In this document: positions 26,004 through 37,044 of the stretch, in pieces
Layout of the letters: each line of letters begins with the position of its first letter
Numbering within the stretch: the stretch's first letter is position 1
Source of the DNA: Rhyacichthys aspro
Lineage: Eukaryota; Chordata; Actinopteri; Gobiiformes; Rhyacichthyidae
Length of the DNA: 64,000 nt
Assembly (NCBI GenBank): GCA_036850595.1
Contig: CM072170.1
Coordinates: 11,314,303 to 11,378,302 of the forward strand
Direction of reading: 5' to 3'
The notes under the pieces: model-generated
Database searches by the model: none
What the model was told of the DNA's origin: nothing
What the model saw: only the letters and a program-made list of their open reading frames with translations
Program-made: the position numbers and the translations under genes

Positions 26004-26551
26004 GTAATCAGATAATTGTAAAAAAAAATCATGTCCGATGCGTTTACATGCACTTCAAAAATACATCTTTCAGTCCATTATCGGATTTATTTCCAGCGTA
26101 CGGATGTAATGACGCAACACTCAAGCCTCCCTCCGTTAATTTTTTTAATTGTCTTGCCGCCTACAGTCTTAGCATTAGTCTTAGCGTTGTCCTAATGTTG
26201 GAGTTTATATCTGCAAAATAGTCTACACGCTCTGCTGCTGTCCTTTGTTTATACGCCATGTTTGTTGTGTTCCTCTCACTTCTGCTTTTTGATGATGTAA
26301 TCAGATGTAAACGCACGAAATCAGATGTAAAAGCACGAAATAAATTAGATTAACGGGTTTACATACATAAAGACATCGGAGTAATGGGCAGAAATCTAAG
26401 TGTGTTAATCCGATTTCTCATAATCAGATAACTGCCATTTTCAATCAAAGGAAATCAGATTATGCAGTCGCCATGATCACTTGAATAATCTGATATCTCC
26501 GGAAATCTGATAATGATCGGATTTTTAATGTGCATGTAAACGGGCTGATTA
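26004..26551. mobile_element. MITE-like element with TAATCAG...CTGATTA ends
   Basis: The left end has TAATCAG followed by CCGATGCGTTTACATGCAC. The right end has GTGCATGTAAACGGGCTGATTA in the inverted sense. The 548-bp interior repeats AATCAGAT/ATCTGATT and CGGATT words many times, including AATCAGATGTAAACGCACGA followed at once by a near-copy. It has no transposase. It belongs to a palindromic, non-autonomous DNA transposon type; superfamily not assigned. Confidence 0.65.
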
Positions 26552-26895
26552 ACCCTATCACTCTAGTGGAAAACACACCTTTGACTAGATTCATAATAAA
26601 CACAGTGTGGTAAAGGTATGATTGATAGCTTTCTGATGAGGTCCAGAGTGCGGCCGACACGTGCATCAGGATCCATTTGTCCAATCTGATGGCAAAGATA
26701 TTGAGTTAGGAAATAAAAGGTGGCAGCTGATGACAGTATGAGAAGTAAGTGAGGAAAAGGAGGAAGTGCATGGAGGACTAAAGAGGAAGAGACAGAGGCA
26801 GTTTGAGGAGAACGTCAGAATAGAGGTGTGATCGGTGTTTCAGAACGCTAGCGCTATTACACAGTCTGTCAGAGCTACCTCCCTCTGAGACTGTA

Positions 26896-26952
26896 CTGTC
26901 CATCCTCGGCTCATCTGTCCATCCTCGGCTCATCTGTCCATCCACGGATCAT
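26896..26952. repeat. 19-bp tandem repeat, three units
   Basis: CTGTCCATCCTCGGCTCAT occurs at 26896-26914 and 26915-26933, and with two changes at 26934-26952. A small local minisatellite. Confidence 0.92.
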
Positions 26953-27289
26953 CAGTGGAGCTAGGCACAACTTTTGATCCGCTAGCTTTGGATGTACTGT
27001 ACCGACCCGACTAGCTTTAAGTCCAAACCGCATTACTCTGGTGCCCGCTGGATTTTTCCATCAGTGTGGCCAGTTTTTCAAAGAGTAGGAGCTTAACGCC
27101 AAACAAAAATACTTACTCCAGCAAAAATGGCAAGTGAAAATGAAGCATGTTTGGTAAACAAACGTATGAACAGAATGGGAGCTAAGTAGACACTATGTTT
27201 ACATGGTGTAGCCTTGATTTATTTTGCTAGTGTGAAACAAATGGACCAAACTTTTATAGCTATCATTTTTACAATTATTAGGACTAATT

Positions 27290-27400
27290 GCTGGGGTGCA
27301 TGGTAGCAGAGTGTTTAGTGCTCCTGCTTCACAGCCAAATGATTGTGGGTTTAATCCCCAGACTGACCAGCACTCAATCCTCTCTGTGTAACTGTGGGTT
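27290..27400 (+). mobile_element. tRNA-like SINE head fragment
   Basis: GCATGGTAGCAGAGTGTTTA, GTGCTCCTGCTTCACAGCC and GTGGGTTTAATCCCCAG resemble the head of the SINE at 11215-11425. The 3' half is missing or too diverged to follow. Confidence 0.5.
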
Positions 27401-27672
27401 CTAAATGTGTCTAAATGTCAGCCTTGCAACTAACTTGTGTTTTTAGACGTCAGTAGATGTGCGTCACGGTGTATGTAGCAGGTGTTGCTCTCTTGCACGC
27501 AGCACAGGGTGATGCACACCTCTTAACATGGTACATTTCCTTCCTGAACCACTTAAAGGATATATGCCTTTAGTTTGAAAAGCCTTCACTTTCCTCTTGA
27601 ACCAGGCCTGATTAGACTCTGGTCTCTAAAGCAGGTTACATGATCGTTTCTTGATTGTATTAATTTGTTCGA

Positions 27673-28055
27673 GTCACATTCAAGGTTGCAACATGTGTTA
27701 AATTAGCATTTTATAGTAAATGGGGCCAATTAGAGTTAATGTGATACTCCCTTGTAGCCTGTTAAATATCCTTTCTGAATGGAAACTCATGGGTGACTCA
27801 TTTGTTTAAAAAACTCCAAGATGGCTTCCTCTGACACCACACGAGCTTGAAATACTTAAAGCACCTGATTTTCTTTTTGCCATCCCTATCTCAGATTCCA
27901 TTCACTCACAAAAGCATCCAAGGGACCTCTCCTGCTTTCCTTTTATTAAAAATATAAAACTGGACCGACTTTTCCTCCACAAAATACTAATACATTTCAC
28001 CAAACTGAAGTTTAGAGCCAAGCAAACCTTCTCCAGCGTTCACAGTTTGACCTGT
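27673..28055 (+). repeat. Dispersed repeat; first half duplicated at 28658
   Basis: 27673-27867 is a close copy of 28658-28861 (shared TCACATTCAAGGTTGCAACA, ACTCCCTTGTAGCCTGTTAA, GGAAACTCATGGGTGACTC, CTCCAAGATGGCTTCCTCTG). The adjoining 27852-28055 matches 640-840. The two parts may be one longer element. No open frame or terminal repeat was recognised. Confidence 0.7.
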
Positions 28056-28186
28056 CATTAGACAAAATGAAAGTTGTGATTTACAAAAGAGATCCAGGAA
28101 GAACACAACTGTCTACGAAAAGAACCAGTAAAAACATATGTAGCGTTTTGCTGATTTTGTAAGTGTGAATTTTACATCAAACATGG

Positions 28187-28213
28187 AAAAAAAAAAAAAA
28201 AAAAAAAAAAAAA
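28187..28213. repeat. Poly(A) tract, 27 bases
   Basis: A simple A27 run following an AT-rich stretch inside the repeat cluster. It may mark a retroposon tail. Confidence 0.95.
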
Positions 28214-28443
28214 GTTGTTTCTTTGAAGTGAAATAATAATTGAAAAAAAGTTAACTCTAATGAATGCAATCAGTTAATTTTTTTTTTAAATTTAATTTTA
28301 ACAATTATTTATTTATTATTTATTGATTTTTGGGGACATTATTTTTCATTTGTTAATGTACTGTCGTTGAATTTGCTGCAAAATTAAAGTGTCCTGGTTT
28401 TTTGGTTTGAAAACGCAGTCACTCCAGTTAAATGATGAGCTGG

Positions 28444-28540
28444 TGTCGACCAATGGGAGCGCTCCTTTTTCAAGCATGTGATTGGCCAAGATTTTCTTTC
28501 CTGAATAGAGGTTCTCATCTATTAATATCCCTTATAATAA
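28444..28540 (-). repeat. Dispersed repeat, inverted copy of 23928-24012
   Basis: CCAATGGGAGCGCTCCTTTT, GTGATTGGCC and TTCTCATCTATTAATATCC form the reverse complement of the block at 23928-24012. It lies between the two direct copies at 27673 and 28658. Confidence 0.65.
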
Positions 28541-28657
28541 ACGATAGATGGCATTATTTCATGAATTATTGCTTTTACAATATAGTACTTGGGGTTTAAA
28601 CCATTTTCCTCAACGAGAAGAAAAAATATCAGGTAAATTCTGTTTAAGTGGCTCTTA

Positions 28658-28861
28658 GTCACATTCAAGGTTGCAACATGTGCTGAATTAGCATTTTATA
28701 GTAAATGGGACTAATTAGACTTAATGGGATACTCCCTTGTAGCCTGTTAAATATCTTTTCTAAATGGAAACTCATGGGTGACTCATTTGTTAAAAAAAAT
28801 ACTCCAAGATGGCTTCCTCTGACGTCATTGGAGCCCTTGAAGTAATTAAGCCCCTCTACAC
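28658..28861 (+). repeat. Dispersed repeat, second copy of 27673-27867
   Basis: About 90% similar by eye to the copy 985 bases upstream and in the same orientation. It ends about 100 bases before the CpG-rich promoter candidate. Confidence 0.85.
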
Positions 28862-28929
28862 CTGTTCTTGAGGGCTCCTGTGATGGCTCTTTGATACAGG
28901 TGCTCACTGAGCACGGGAGGCACCCTGTT

Positions 28930-29180
28930 AAAGCCTTTTGTCTCCAAGTGGCTCACTCACGCACGCATGAAATAAAAAGGAAGTGTCCAGAAAGGTATCG
29001 GAAAACAACCATTAAGAGAGAGGTATAGACCCTGCTCCGTGAGGTGTAGGCGTGGAGGGTGGATGCTGTGCGCTACATCCTCCGCCTCCTCCTTCCTCCT
29101 TTACGCTCGTCTCCTTCGCTCCGACTACACGCACGCACACGCTCCACGGTCACGGAAGGTGTGTTAACTTTCCGGAGCCA
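28930..29180 (+). promoter_or_regulatory. CpG-rich promoter candidate for syndig1l
   Basis: CpG density rises sharply from about 28,955. It is highest between 29,030 and 29,160, where the pyrimidine-rich strand carries a run of ACG/TCG motifs including a CACGCACGCACACG tract. A weak TATA-like AATAAAAAG lies at 28971-28979. This combination immediately upstream of a good splice donor is typical of a vertebrate CpG-island start region. No initiator or factor site was proved. Confidence 0.45.
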
Positions 29181-29450
29181 GCAACATCTCAGTCAGTCGA
29201 GGTGAACGGACAAAGAGAGACGTTTCATTTTCCTTGCCTTATTGTTTTGTTTTTTTCTTTTTTACGCGACTAAAACGGCTCACTTCCCTTTTACGCGCCC
29301 ACAAACCTGTTTGCTAAACACGACTGGCTTTTTCTTTCCGAATGAGAAATGTTTTTGGTTTTGGTGATTAGTCCGGACAGAAACACGACTGATGTTGATA
29401 ATGTGTAGACGGGAAGAAGCGACACGATCTGGATATGTAGCAAGTCGAAG
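29000..29450 (+). other. syndig1l: Putative non-coding first exon of syndig1l
   Basis: This CpG-rich block stands out from the AT-rich surroundings and ends at a near-perfect donor, CGAAG|gtaagaa, at 29450/29451. It is the most convincing unpaired donor upstream of the acceptor at 36448 and on the same strand. No long open frame crosses it, which fits a 5' UTR exon, and several ATGs (for example near 29063, 29342 and 29349) would be upstream start codons. The 5' end is not defined: about 29000 is guessed from a TATA-like AATAAAAAG at 28971-28979. The link to syndig1l is inference from order, strand and splice signals. Confidence 0.5.
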
Positions 29451-31689
29451 GTAAGAAACTCATTTTACACCATCGTACTTTGTGTTTTATTCCGAAGTCC
29501 ACGATTCCGTCGCAGCGTGCCTTCTTTGATAAAGCCTTGTTGTTTGAAACGTTAGTATTTTGTAAAAAGTGTCGCATTAACGCTGTGTACAATGCGCTTT
29601 TTTCTTGAAAGAACTCGTTGCATAGTTTCCACCTGCACCGTGTGGTCTGTGTCCATCAGAGGTTTCCACATTTCCTCCATTACTAACGATTGGAAATGTG
29701 CTTTTTTCTGCCACGTGATTAAGAAAAGGCAATGAATACGATAAATGTGCGTAAATAAACTAAAAAAATAGTTTTATAAAGGATCTGTGGGTTATAGTTT
29801 TACCTTTTATTTATCAGAAAGTATAAGGCTGAATGTGAGAATGTACAAAATTCAGTTTTCTGAATGTGAATTTAGTTTTGTGCATGTCAAGTCTGCTTTT
29901 AGGTATAATTGCCTCATTAAAAATGCAATAGCTTGGCAATAGCAGGGATATTACTGTATAGCTGTATGTCTTCCCTACCTTTACCCCGTTACAAGTGTTG
30001 TCAGGTGTAAAAGCAAAGTCACCCGGATTAGTATTTGAGAAAATCTTCAGTAAAATGACTTTTCACAAACAGATGTAACAGAGAGAGATGCACAAAAAAA
30101 GCCCAGTCTGGATTCTGGTGTCGCACAATTAACCACTGGAGACTGTAATCAATAAGATGAAGACAAGCACCAACAAACCACTCTAGCATACATGGCTGCT
30201 ATTGACAGCGCTGACTGAATTATTCACACATGTGCGGCTGAGATTTTGAATGGAGGATTTGCACATCAAGGAACACTTTAAATCATCTGACGAAGGTGTG
30301 GAAAACACTAAGCCGCGTGATAAGAGTGTGGCGCTACATGAGAGAGGACAGAGGCTCCAGAGGCGTCCTGGAGCTCCGTGTGCAGATACGAGGACAGGAG
30401 GGACAGTGCTTAGGAGACAGATTCATTTGTGGATTAGGACGCGTTACACAGGGTCCTTTGATGGCAGTATTCATAAAAGGATCAGGCAACACGGTGTTAA
30501 GCCCATTACTCACTTCATCTCGTTCTGTTGAGCAATCAGTTCAGTGGACTTTCATGCGTTCAGGCTCTACAGCAAGAGGTTATGGGGCGGGTTAGTGTTT
30601 TCTGTAACAAGCTCTCGTATGTTAAGGCAAAAATGTTTATCAAGAAGTGTGATTATGATCATTGATTCAAATTATTCAAAAGGATATGTTTCAGTTTGGA
30701 CACAGACACAGAAGTATTTGCTTTTTTTAATGATGAACACTCAATACCTCAGTCAGCAGTGAGCAATCAGAGACAATTGTGCCACTTAATGTCAAATCAG
30801 AAGGTTTTTCATTGGCTTATTCTCAAAAGACCCTCTTCCTCAGTTTTTTATGCTCAATTCTTAACAGTTTCAGTTTAAGGCACTGCTGTCTACCACATAT
30901 TTCCACTTTGATCAATAAAAACTGACTATAAACACTCATAATTGTTGAAGTGGTAGGATATGTATTTTTAGATTGTTGTTTTGGACTGCATTTATTATTT
31001 TGGCTGGATTTGTAGCCACCGTTCAAACTGAAGTCTCAGTGGCCCTTTAATTCCCATTGAGCATTCAAGAAACTGACAGCTGACGAATAGGCAACCATTA
31101 ATATTCATTTGTGAAACGTTGCATTGTGGGATTGTTTGCAGCAAACAGTAAATGCTGCGTGTATGCTACATTCTAACAATATGTTGTGGAGTATTTTTGG
31201 TCCAGTGCATTTGGTAGATTGAATTTCACTCTGCATTGGGATAACATTACAAACAGAGAAAGAGAGGAGAGTGATTCTGGACAGACAAAGCCAGCCCAGT
31301 CCAGTGTGGACGACTCACATGTTCGTCTTAAAGAGCAAATGGTCTTTTACTCAGTTTAATAAAATAATTGATCCAAAGCAGACCTCTGAGAATGAAAGGT
31401 CAGGGTTTATGCTCAGTGCAGCTTTCATCTAATGGTGATTTAAAGCAGTTTAGCTCCTCGTTCGAGGTGTAATCTGTTTGTCTATTTTTATACTGCCCTG
31501 CATGGCACCCATCTATCATCAACAACGACAACTTGGCATTATCTTATTATGTACACAACACAGCAGGCTCCATTCTGAATCAAATTACAGAAAGATGAAG
31601 TTGTTGTTCTACGGCAAAATCTCCACATGCCAGGAAACGGCAGCAGAGACAGAGCCCTGGATGAAATAGGTTGGTAAACATGGACGACA

Positions 31690-32210
31690 GATAAGACACA
31701 TTGGTATTCTCTGCTGTGTACGACCGCTCTGGCCTCGAGGCCCGGCTGATAATACCTGCTCTCAGCTTCGGGGTCAGGGGTCGGGGGTTGATTGGCACCG
31801 GAGCTGACACCGAGAAATAGAGTGCGCCCACTGGAGTCTAATGGGGCTGACGTGCGCGGTGGTATCGGGGCGGCTGGCACGTTAGCGGTGCCGCGGTGCC
31901 GTCCGTACCCTCTCCCTCAGACGCTTACAGTTTGTCCACTAATGTGTTAGGCCTGTGTCAGACACCTCAGGGCTCCCCCGAACAGGCGCGGCAACACAAA
32001 GCACCCGCCGGGTCGGTCCACCTCTGTCAGCCTCAATTGTTTTCAGACTTTGCTCTGCCTCATTCGCTCGAAGCAGTACCTCCCAGTTCTTTGTGCCTCC
32101 CCGTCGAAGCTGAAACGCGCTCAAGCGGAGAGCCACACACGAATATAATCTGGGTTTCATTTCCCTCGTCTGCTCCTCGCACTCTCTCCGACACATCCAC
32201 CCACTGATGT
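31690..32210. promoter_or_regulatory. GC-rich block in intron 1, candidate regulatory element
   Basis: This stretch is markedly GC- and CpG-rich (for example GGGGTCAGGGGTCGGGGG near 31770 and GACGTGCGCGGTGGTATCG near 31850) inside AT-rich intron DNA. Open frames on both strands follow from the composition and show no family motif. An enhancer or an alternative start region is possible. Confidence 0.3.
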
Positions 32211-33185
32211 ACACATGTATGTTTACTCACAGACGCACACGCACAGAACACAAACGCCCACCAACAAGTGCAAATATACACAAAACGCCGTGGGCTGTAT
32301 TTCTGTGGTGGTCTTCTTTCCTACATCGCTAAGGCTTCTCTGTAATGGCTCATCCACATTTAAATTCCCATTTGCCTGAAAATAAAAAATCCCCCACACA
32401 CTGAACTGCAGCAACAGTTTTGGAAGCGTGACAACTCCAAAAAGATTTCTCGGTGCATCCCTAAGTAATCCTCTGTCAGCTCGGAGCATTTGTGCAGAGT
32501 AGGAGTCCACAGCGGCGCAGACAGGGAGCTACTTAAAAGTGCTCACGATACATGCAGGAGATGTGTTTTTCTTCACTGGTCTTTTTGAAAGTGACGGAGC
32601 TCAATCGCAGAGGGTCGTTTATTAGTAGAGGGAGAAATCACTGGTTCGTTTGGTTGTATTGTACCACCCAAAGCGTTCTCCACTGAGAGGCCTTTTTTTC
32701 TACTGCACTGTGTTCTGTTGCAGTTTGGAAGTTTTGTTTAAACTGCAAATGTATGAAGGACAAGTTTTGATTTGAACATCTTCTGTTTTGTGATATAAAC
32801 TGAATACAGTGTCCTAAGTCACTCCAGCCGGGTCCTAGAAAGCTATTGGCTGCTGGCTCCAAACAGCAAGTAGAACAAAAATGACAAAGTAGGAATCTCA
32901 AATTCTTGATTCTCAGTGGATTATTACCACAGGCTGGCAAACTTTGCCACTGTCAGTTTCATTTGGTCATGTGAGAACCCTATTGTATTTATAACAGACC
33001 AAACTCACTTCACAATGTCACACAGTTGAAAAAACAAAACAAAAAAACTAGTAAATAATTAAGTTTTTCGTTATTCGTGCATCACATGGATAGCTTAAAT
33101 TTGTTGACTTTGCTTCATTTTGTTGTATTCAAGTTAAATCACATAATGCTCTTCATTTAATTATCATATAGATAGGTATATGTCC

Positions 33186-33646
33186 TAGGGCTGTGCAATA
33201 AATCAGATAATTTCGATTAATTCAAGTTTTTAATTTTGGACGATGTCAAAAATAGCAGCTCCATTAATGTCTGTGGTGACTCAGCAGATGATAAAAACAC
33301 TAATAATCACGAGAGAAAACATCATATTACCCTGAGCTGCTCTGGTTTAGTGAAGTGGCAGTAAACTGATCAACAGAAACAGAGTCTGTGCAGTGATTTA
33401 TGAAAAATAGCCACATGGTTGGAGCACTTTTAACATTAACAAGCAAAAATTATATTAGACATGTTTATGGAGACAGAGAAAAGGCTAAAACTAAAAACTA
33501 TCTAACCTAAACTGGTTTATTTTTACACTGCTGCTGCTGTCGTTTTGTCTTGGTAAAACTATACCTGAATTACCTTTTTAGGTCAGTAGCAAGACAAAAA
33601 AATGGACAAGATTTGAAACAAGATTTTATTTTATCACCCAGCCCTA
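33186..33646. mobile_element. Possible DNA transposon remnant with TAGGGCTG ends
   Basis: The left end TAGGGCTGTGCAATAAAT and the inverted right end TTAGGGCTGGGTGATAAAA share 13 of 18 bases, and TAGGGCTGGGCGAT-type ends are common in fish repeats. The 461-bp interior is AT-rich and non-coding. No clean target duplication was seen. Confidence 0.45.
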
Positions 33647-36448
33647 ATGTGTTTCTATAAAACTTTGAGTGGCATAGATCTGTATCGACATAACTTAGAA
33701 ACACAAATATTTTCTGGGGTGGAACTTGATGTGAAGAGTAAAAACCAGGCAGACCTTTTATTGTGAAAACATGACATTATATAAGTAACATTTGAATGTT
33801 TTCTGTTTCATACAACCCTGTCCTGCTGCATTAGATAAGATAGTGCTTCTTACAGGCCGTCTTAGGTAATTACGGTAATCACAGAGGCGCTTCATTATTT
33901 ATGCAGCGCAGTGATTTATTTATGGTAAGATGCTATTTGTAACTTCTTTTGCTTAAGTGACTTTGATTCACTGATAAATCATTTTTGGCGTTCCCAAAAG
34001 CCATGGGACAGAGCAGTGCAGTGTTTTTTTATGCAAAGTTGTCCTTGATGCAGTGAAAAACTAAACTCCTACGAACAGGAACAAATATCTTTAGTGTCAG
34101 GGAGGTTTTTTACTAAAGTGCCGCAGAAATATAAGCTTGTATTTGATGCGACAGTTACATCCATTGCATCGCTTCCTCAGCACTTGCTCATTTTTGTGTT
34201 TTGTTTTTTTTTTATGAATTTGTACATGACCAAAGCATTTTTTAGTCCAGAACTCATGAGTCTGTGATTCCTAGAGCTGTACATATGCCGAAAGTGCGCT
34301 GGCGTGGAACAACAATGTCAGCATATTGAGAAAGAGGTCCAACTCTGAGAAAGCACATAAAAACTCTGTCCAGTGTTCGCAGGGGTTCAGGAAGCCCAGA
34401 AGCCTCGCGCTTGTGTTTAATTCATAAACATGGGAAGTGTGGCAAACAAAGTTAGACGTCGGGGACATGACAAAGTGAAAAAAGTGACAAAACTGCAGAA
34501 CAGAGACAGAGTAAGACAGCTCAGGGGCAGGCTAAATAAAAGATGACAAGAGGCATAAAGGTGTTGTACAAAATTTATAGGATGGCTCATGTGCATGTGA
34601 TGAACTGGAAATGAGAGTATACTTGAGGTCAGAGGATTGCAGATAAAATAAGGTGGAATATATCTTTGTATCATCTGATTTGTTTGTTTGAATACCTCGA
34701 GACCATCACTACTATATGGTTTAGTTGGTGTAATTTGTGACCTTACATATCTTAAAAAACCCTGTAGGGTAAAAAAAATTCTCCATTCGGGCCTTTGGAG
34801 ACCTTTAATGAAGTAAATATAAGTTATTCATTATTCATACAAACTATATAGAGCTAATTTGTTTATCCAGCTGCCTTGTTGCCATTTCACATTAAGTATA
34901 ATCTTGTCGTTATCATGTGCAAATTCCTCCTCTATCAGCTTTTGGAAATGCTGCACTAAGCCAGTCATACAGGATTGGGGTCTGGACCCAGAGATATAAT
35001 CTGCTTTTGGCTTCTATTTTAAACACTGATTAATCAGGCAGAGGTTAGGGATGAAAACTGATAGACACGTTGTTGTTATGTTTACTGAGGAGACATTGCG
35101 AGTACAAACCGACATTAAATGTTTAGATTACTTGATTATATATTTTATCAGACTGTTGTATTTGATCTGGCAGCAACAAGTGTCGCTGCCATAGCAACAA
35201 TAATATAAGGATATCATTTTCATTATTTTTGCTGTCTCTTCCTTCTTTTTCTTTTTTAATTTAGACGATTTTAGTTTTTAGTGGAAATATTATGGCAAGC
35301 GGGTTGGCAAGTAAAGTTGTAAGGGCATTAGCTATCATTAATTTGATGTGTGTGCTGTCAGTGAGTGGGCAGAGAAACAGACAGTGGCTAATTATTCTTG
35401 TGTATAAGGACTGAGGCTACACCAGCTAAAGGCTATACGCCACAAGTCATTATGGTAGGATTATTATTGGCATTGACCTAGAGTTAAACACAGATGGTTT
35501 TAGGATAGACATCCGCCTGATTAGCATACACATTGCTAAAGCTGCAAAACTCAACATATACAGTAAGGTTATACCTAGACATATGGCATGAGGATTATGC
35601 AAAAATACATAAAGCCTTAACTAAGTGTCTTTTCTCCATTTGCTTATAGTTGTCAACACAGCAGCATACTTAAGTAGAACTGATGCCTGTCAGTAAAATA
35701 TCAACTCTGTTTTGTGATTTAGTGTCTTTAACTCACAGGCTCATGTAAATAAATGGGAAATACTGTTGTTGTTATTGCTGTGGTGTTGTGTATCATTTTA
35801 ATAAAGTTACTTTTAAAGGGTGTATTACAGCAACTTTGTGCAGAACCTGTCACAGAGCAAAAAAAAAAAGAAACACTTCAAATTAAACCCTCGAACCTCT
35901 CCTTTGTGGCATTTCATTGGCCGACAAATACCAGATATTTATATTTTAGATATATATTTGAGTGAACAACATTCAAGATTGTTTTAATTTCAAACCGTAT
36001 TCAATTTAGATATACTGTAATAGAATTACAGGTCTACAAAGTGGGAAATGCTAATCATACATCTGTGAAAAGATACTTGATAACACTAATAAGAGTGATA
36101 ACAGTTATATTACATAGTGAGATGGTGAAAGATAATACTCTATATCAGTGTCTATCATTAAGAAGAAAGTGTTGGTGTAATGCTGTTTTTACTCTGCAGC
36201 GCATGTTTCTGTGTGTCAAAAATGAGGATGCAAATTAAACCGGATTGAATCATCCGTTAGGTGTTGTGCTTGACAAGGATGACAGTAGAAAAGTTGCTGC
36301 ACCCTAGGAATGCACGCTTATCTTTGATCTGACATGAGCCGCTGCATTGTAAACTCTTACCTGTCGCACGTCAAATGTAATATTCCCCAGAGTTCTTAAA
36401 TTACATCTAAAAAATTGCCTGTCTGTTCTTGTCTTGTGTCTGTTCCAG

Positions 36449-36549
36449 GTCTCAAAGTGGTGAATGCTGAATGCCATTAGTAACTTACAAGTCTTTTCCG
36501 AACTCCACAAAGTCCCCAGTCGACTGAGAAGCCTTAAACCACTGCTGCT
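36449..36549 (+). other. syndig1l: 5' untranslated part of the syndig1l first coding exon
   Basis: A pyrimidine-rich tract ending in tgttccag gives a good splice acceptor at 36447-36448. The 101 bases between it and the ATG contain stop codons in the coding frame, so the coding exon appears to be spliced to an upstream non-coding exon. A short upstream ATG (in gaatgctgaatgcc, near 36463-36475) could form tiny uORFs. The acceptor is inferred from its sequence alone. Confidence 0.7.
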
Positions 36550-37044
36550 ATGGAGAATCTAAGCGAACTCCAGAATCCGTTGCTGGACAAGAACAGCAAG
36601 CACATGGTGAACGGTTACGGCGGCGACGTCCCCAATAACCAATACCAGGAGAACATTATCAACTACTTCGCTGGAGGTGAAGTAGGCGGAGCTAAAGTAA
36701 GCAACGGCACGGTTGTGAACGCGGGGGGTTACAACACCAACGGGAAAATCAAATCGCAGCAGCTGTTGGACGCCACCTCGCTGCACCTGGCCGTGGAAGC
36801 CTTCTACAGACCCAACTTTATCCTGTACAAAGAGGACAGCGGCAGCATCAAGGCCAAGGAATACAAAAGCGAATGCTGCGAGACCACCTTCACGGAGAAG
36901 AAAGCCAAGGAGGCCTCCAACACAGCAGGGGCCGACACGCCCGGATCCGAGGACCCTCAGGCGAAGCTGCTGGAGGACGGAGAGCACGTCAAGATCCAGA
37001 CAGTCTCCTACGAGGTGGAGGAGGAGGAGTATGTGGAGTACGAG
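36550..37044 (+). CDS. syndig1l: syndig1l, first coding exon (residues 1-165)
   Basis: This exon encodes the N-terminal cytoplasmic part of a SYNDIG1-like (capucin/TMEM90A) protein. The opening MENLSELQNPLL is nearly the same as the start of mammalian SYNDIG1L, which separates it from the paralogue SYNDIG1. Other family blocks are LLDATSLHLAVEAFYRPNFI (72-91), CCETTFTE (109-116), and VKIQTVSYEVEEEEYVEYE (147-165), which is strongly acidic. The start codon has G at -3 and G at +4. The exon ends after a complete GAG codon at a consensus donor (GAG|gtaaga), so the junction is phase 0. SYNDIG1 family proteins are transmembrane dispanins; SYNDIG1 acts at AMPA-receptor synapses, and capucin was described from striatum with a Golgi location. 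That role is family knowledge, not visible here. If the donor is not used, the frame runs 27 codons into the intron and stops at 37126-37128. Confidence 0.93.

Larger units (their letters stand above)
1..28929. other. Upstream intergenic DNA, repeat-rich, no gene recognised
   Basis: No supportable coding exon was found in this stretch. The open frames are short, overlap on both strands and show no family motifs. The identifiable content is transposable-element debris, listed separately, plus GC-richer islands near 12.0-12.6, 15.4-15.9, 16.4-16.5, 20.1-20.9, 22.7-22.9 and 24.9-25.3 kb that could be conserved non-coding elements. The gaps between these are AT-rich and featureless to the eye. 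Confidence 0.6.
29451..36448 (+). other. syndig1l: Putative syndig1l intron 1 (5' UTR intron)
   Basis: About 7.0 kb between the donor at 29451 and the acceptor ending at 36448. It contains a GC-rich block at 31.69-32.21 kb and a probable DNA-transposon remnant at 33.19-33.65 kb. The rest is AT-rich with no recognised feature. The intron depends on exon 1 being correctly assigned. Confidence 0.5.

Noticed and set aside
36559..36987. 142-codon minus-strand frame over the coding exon
   Set aside because: It is the antisense shadow of the syndig1l coding exon.
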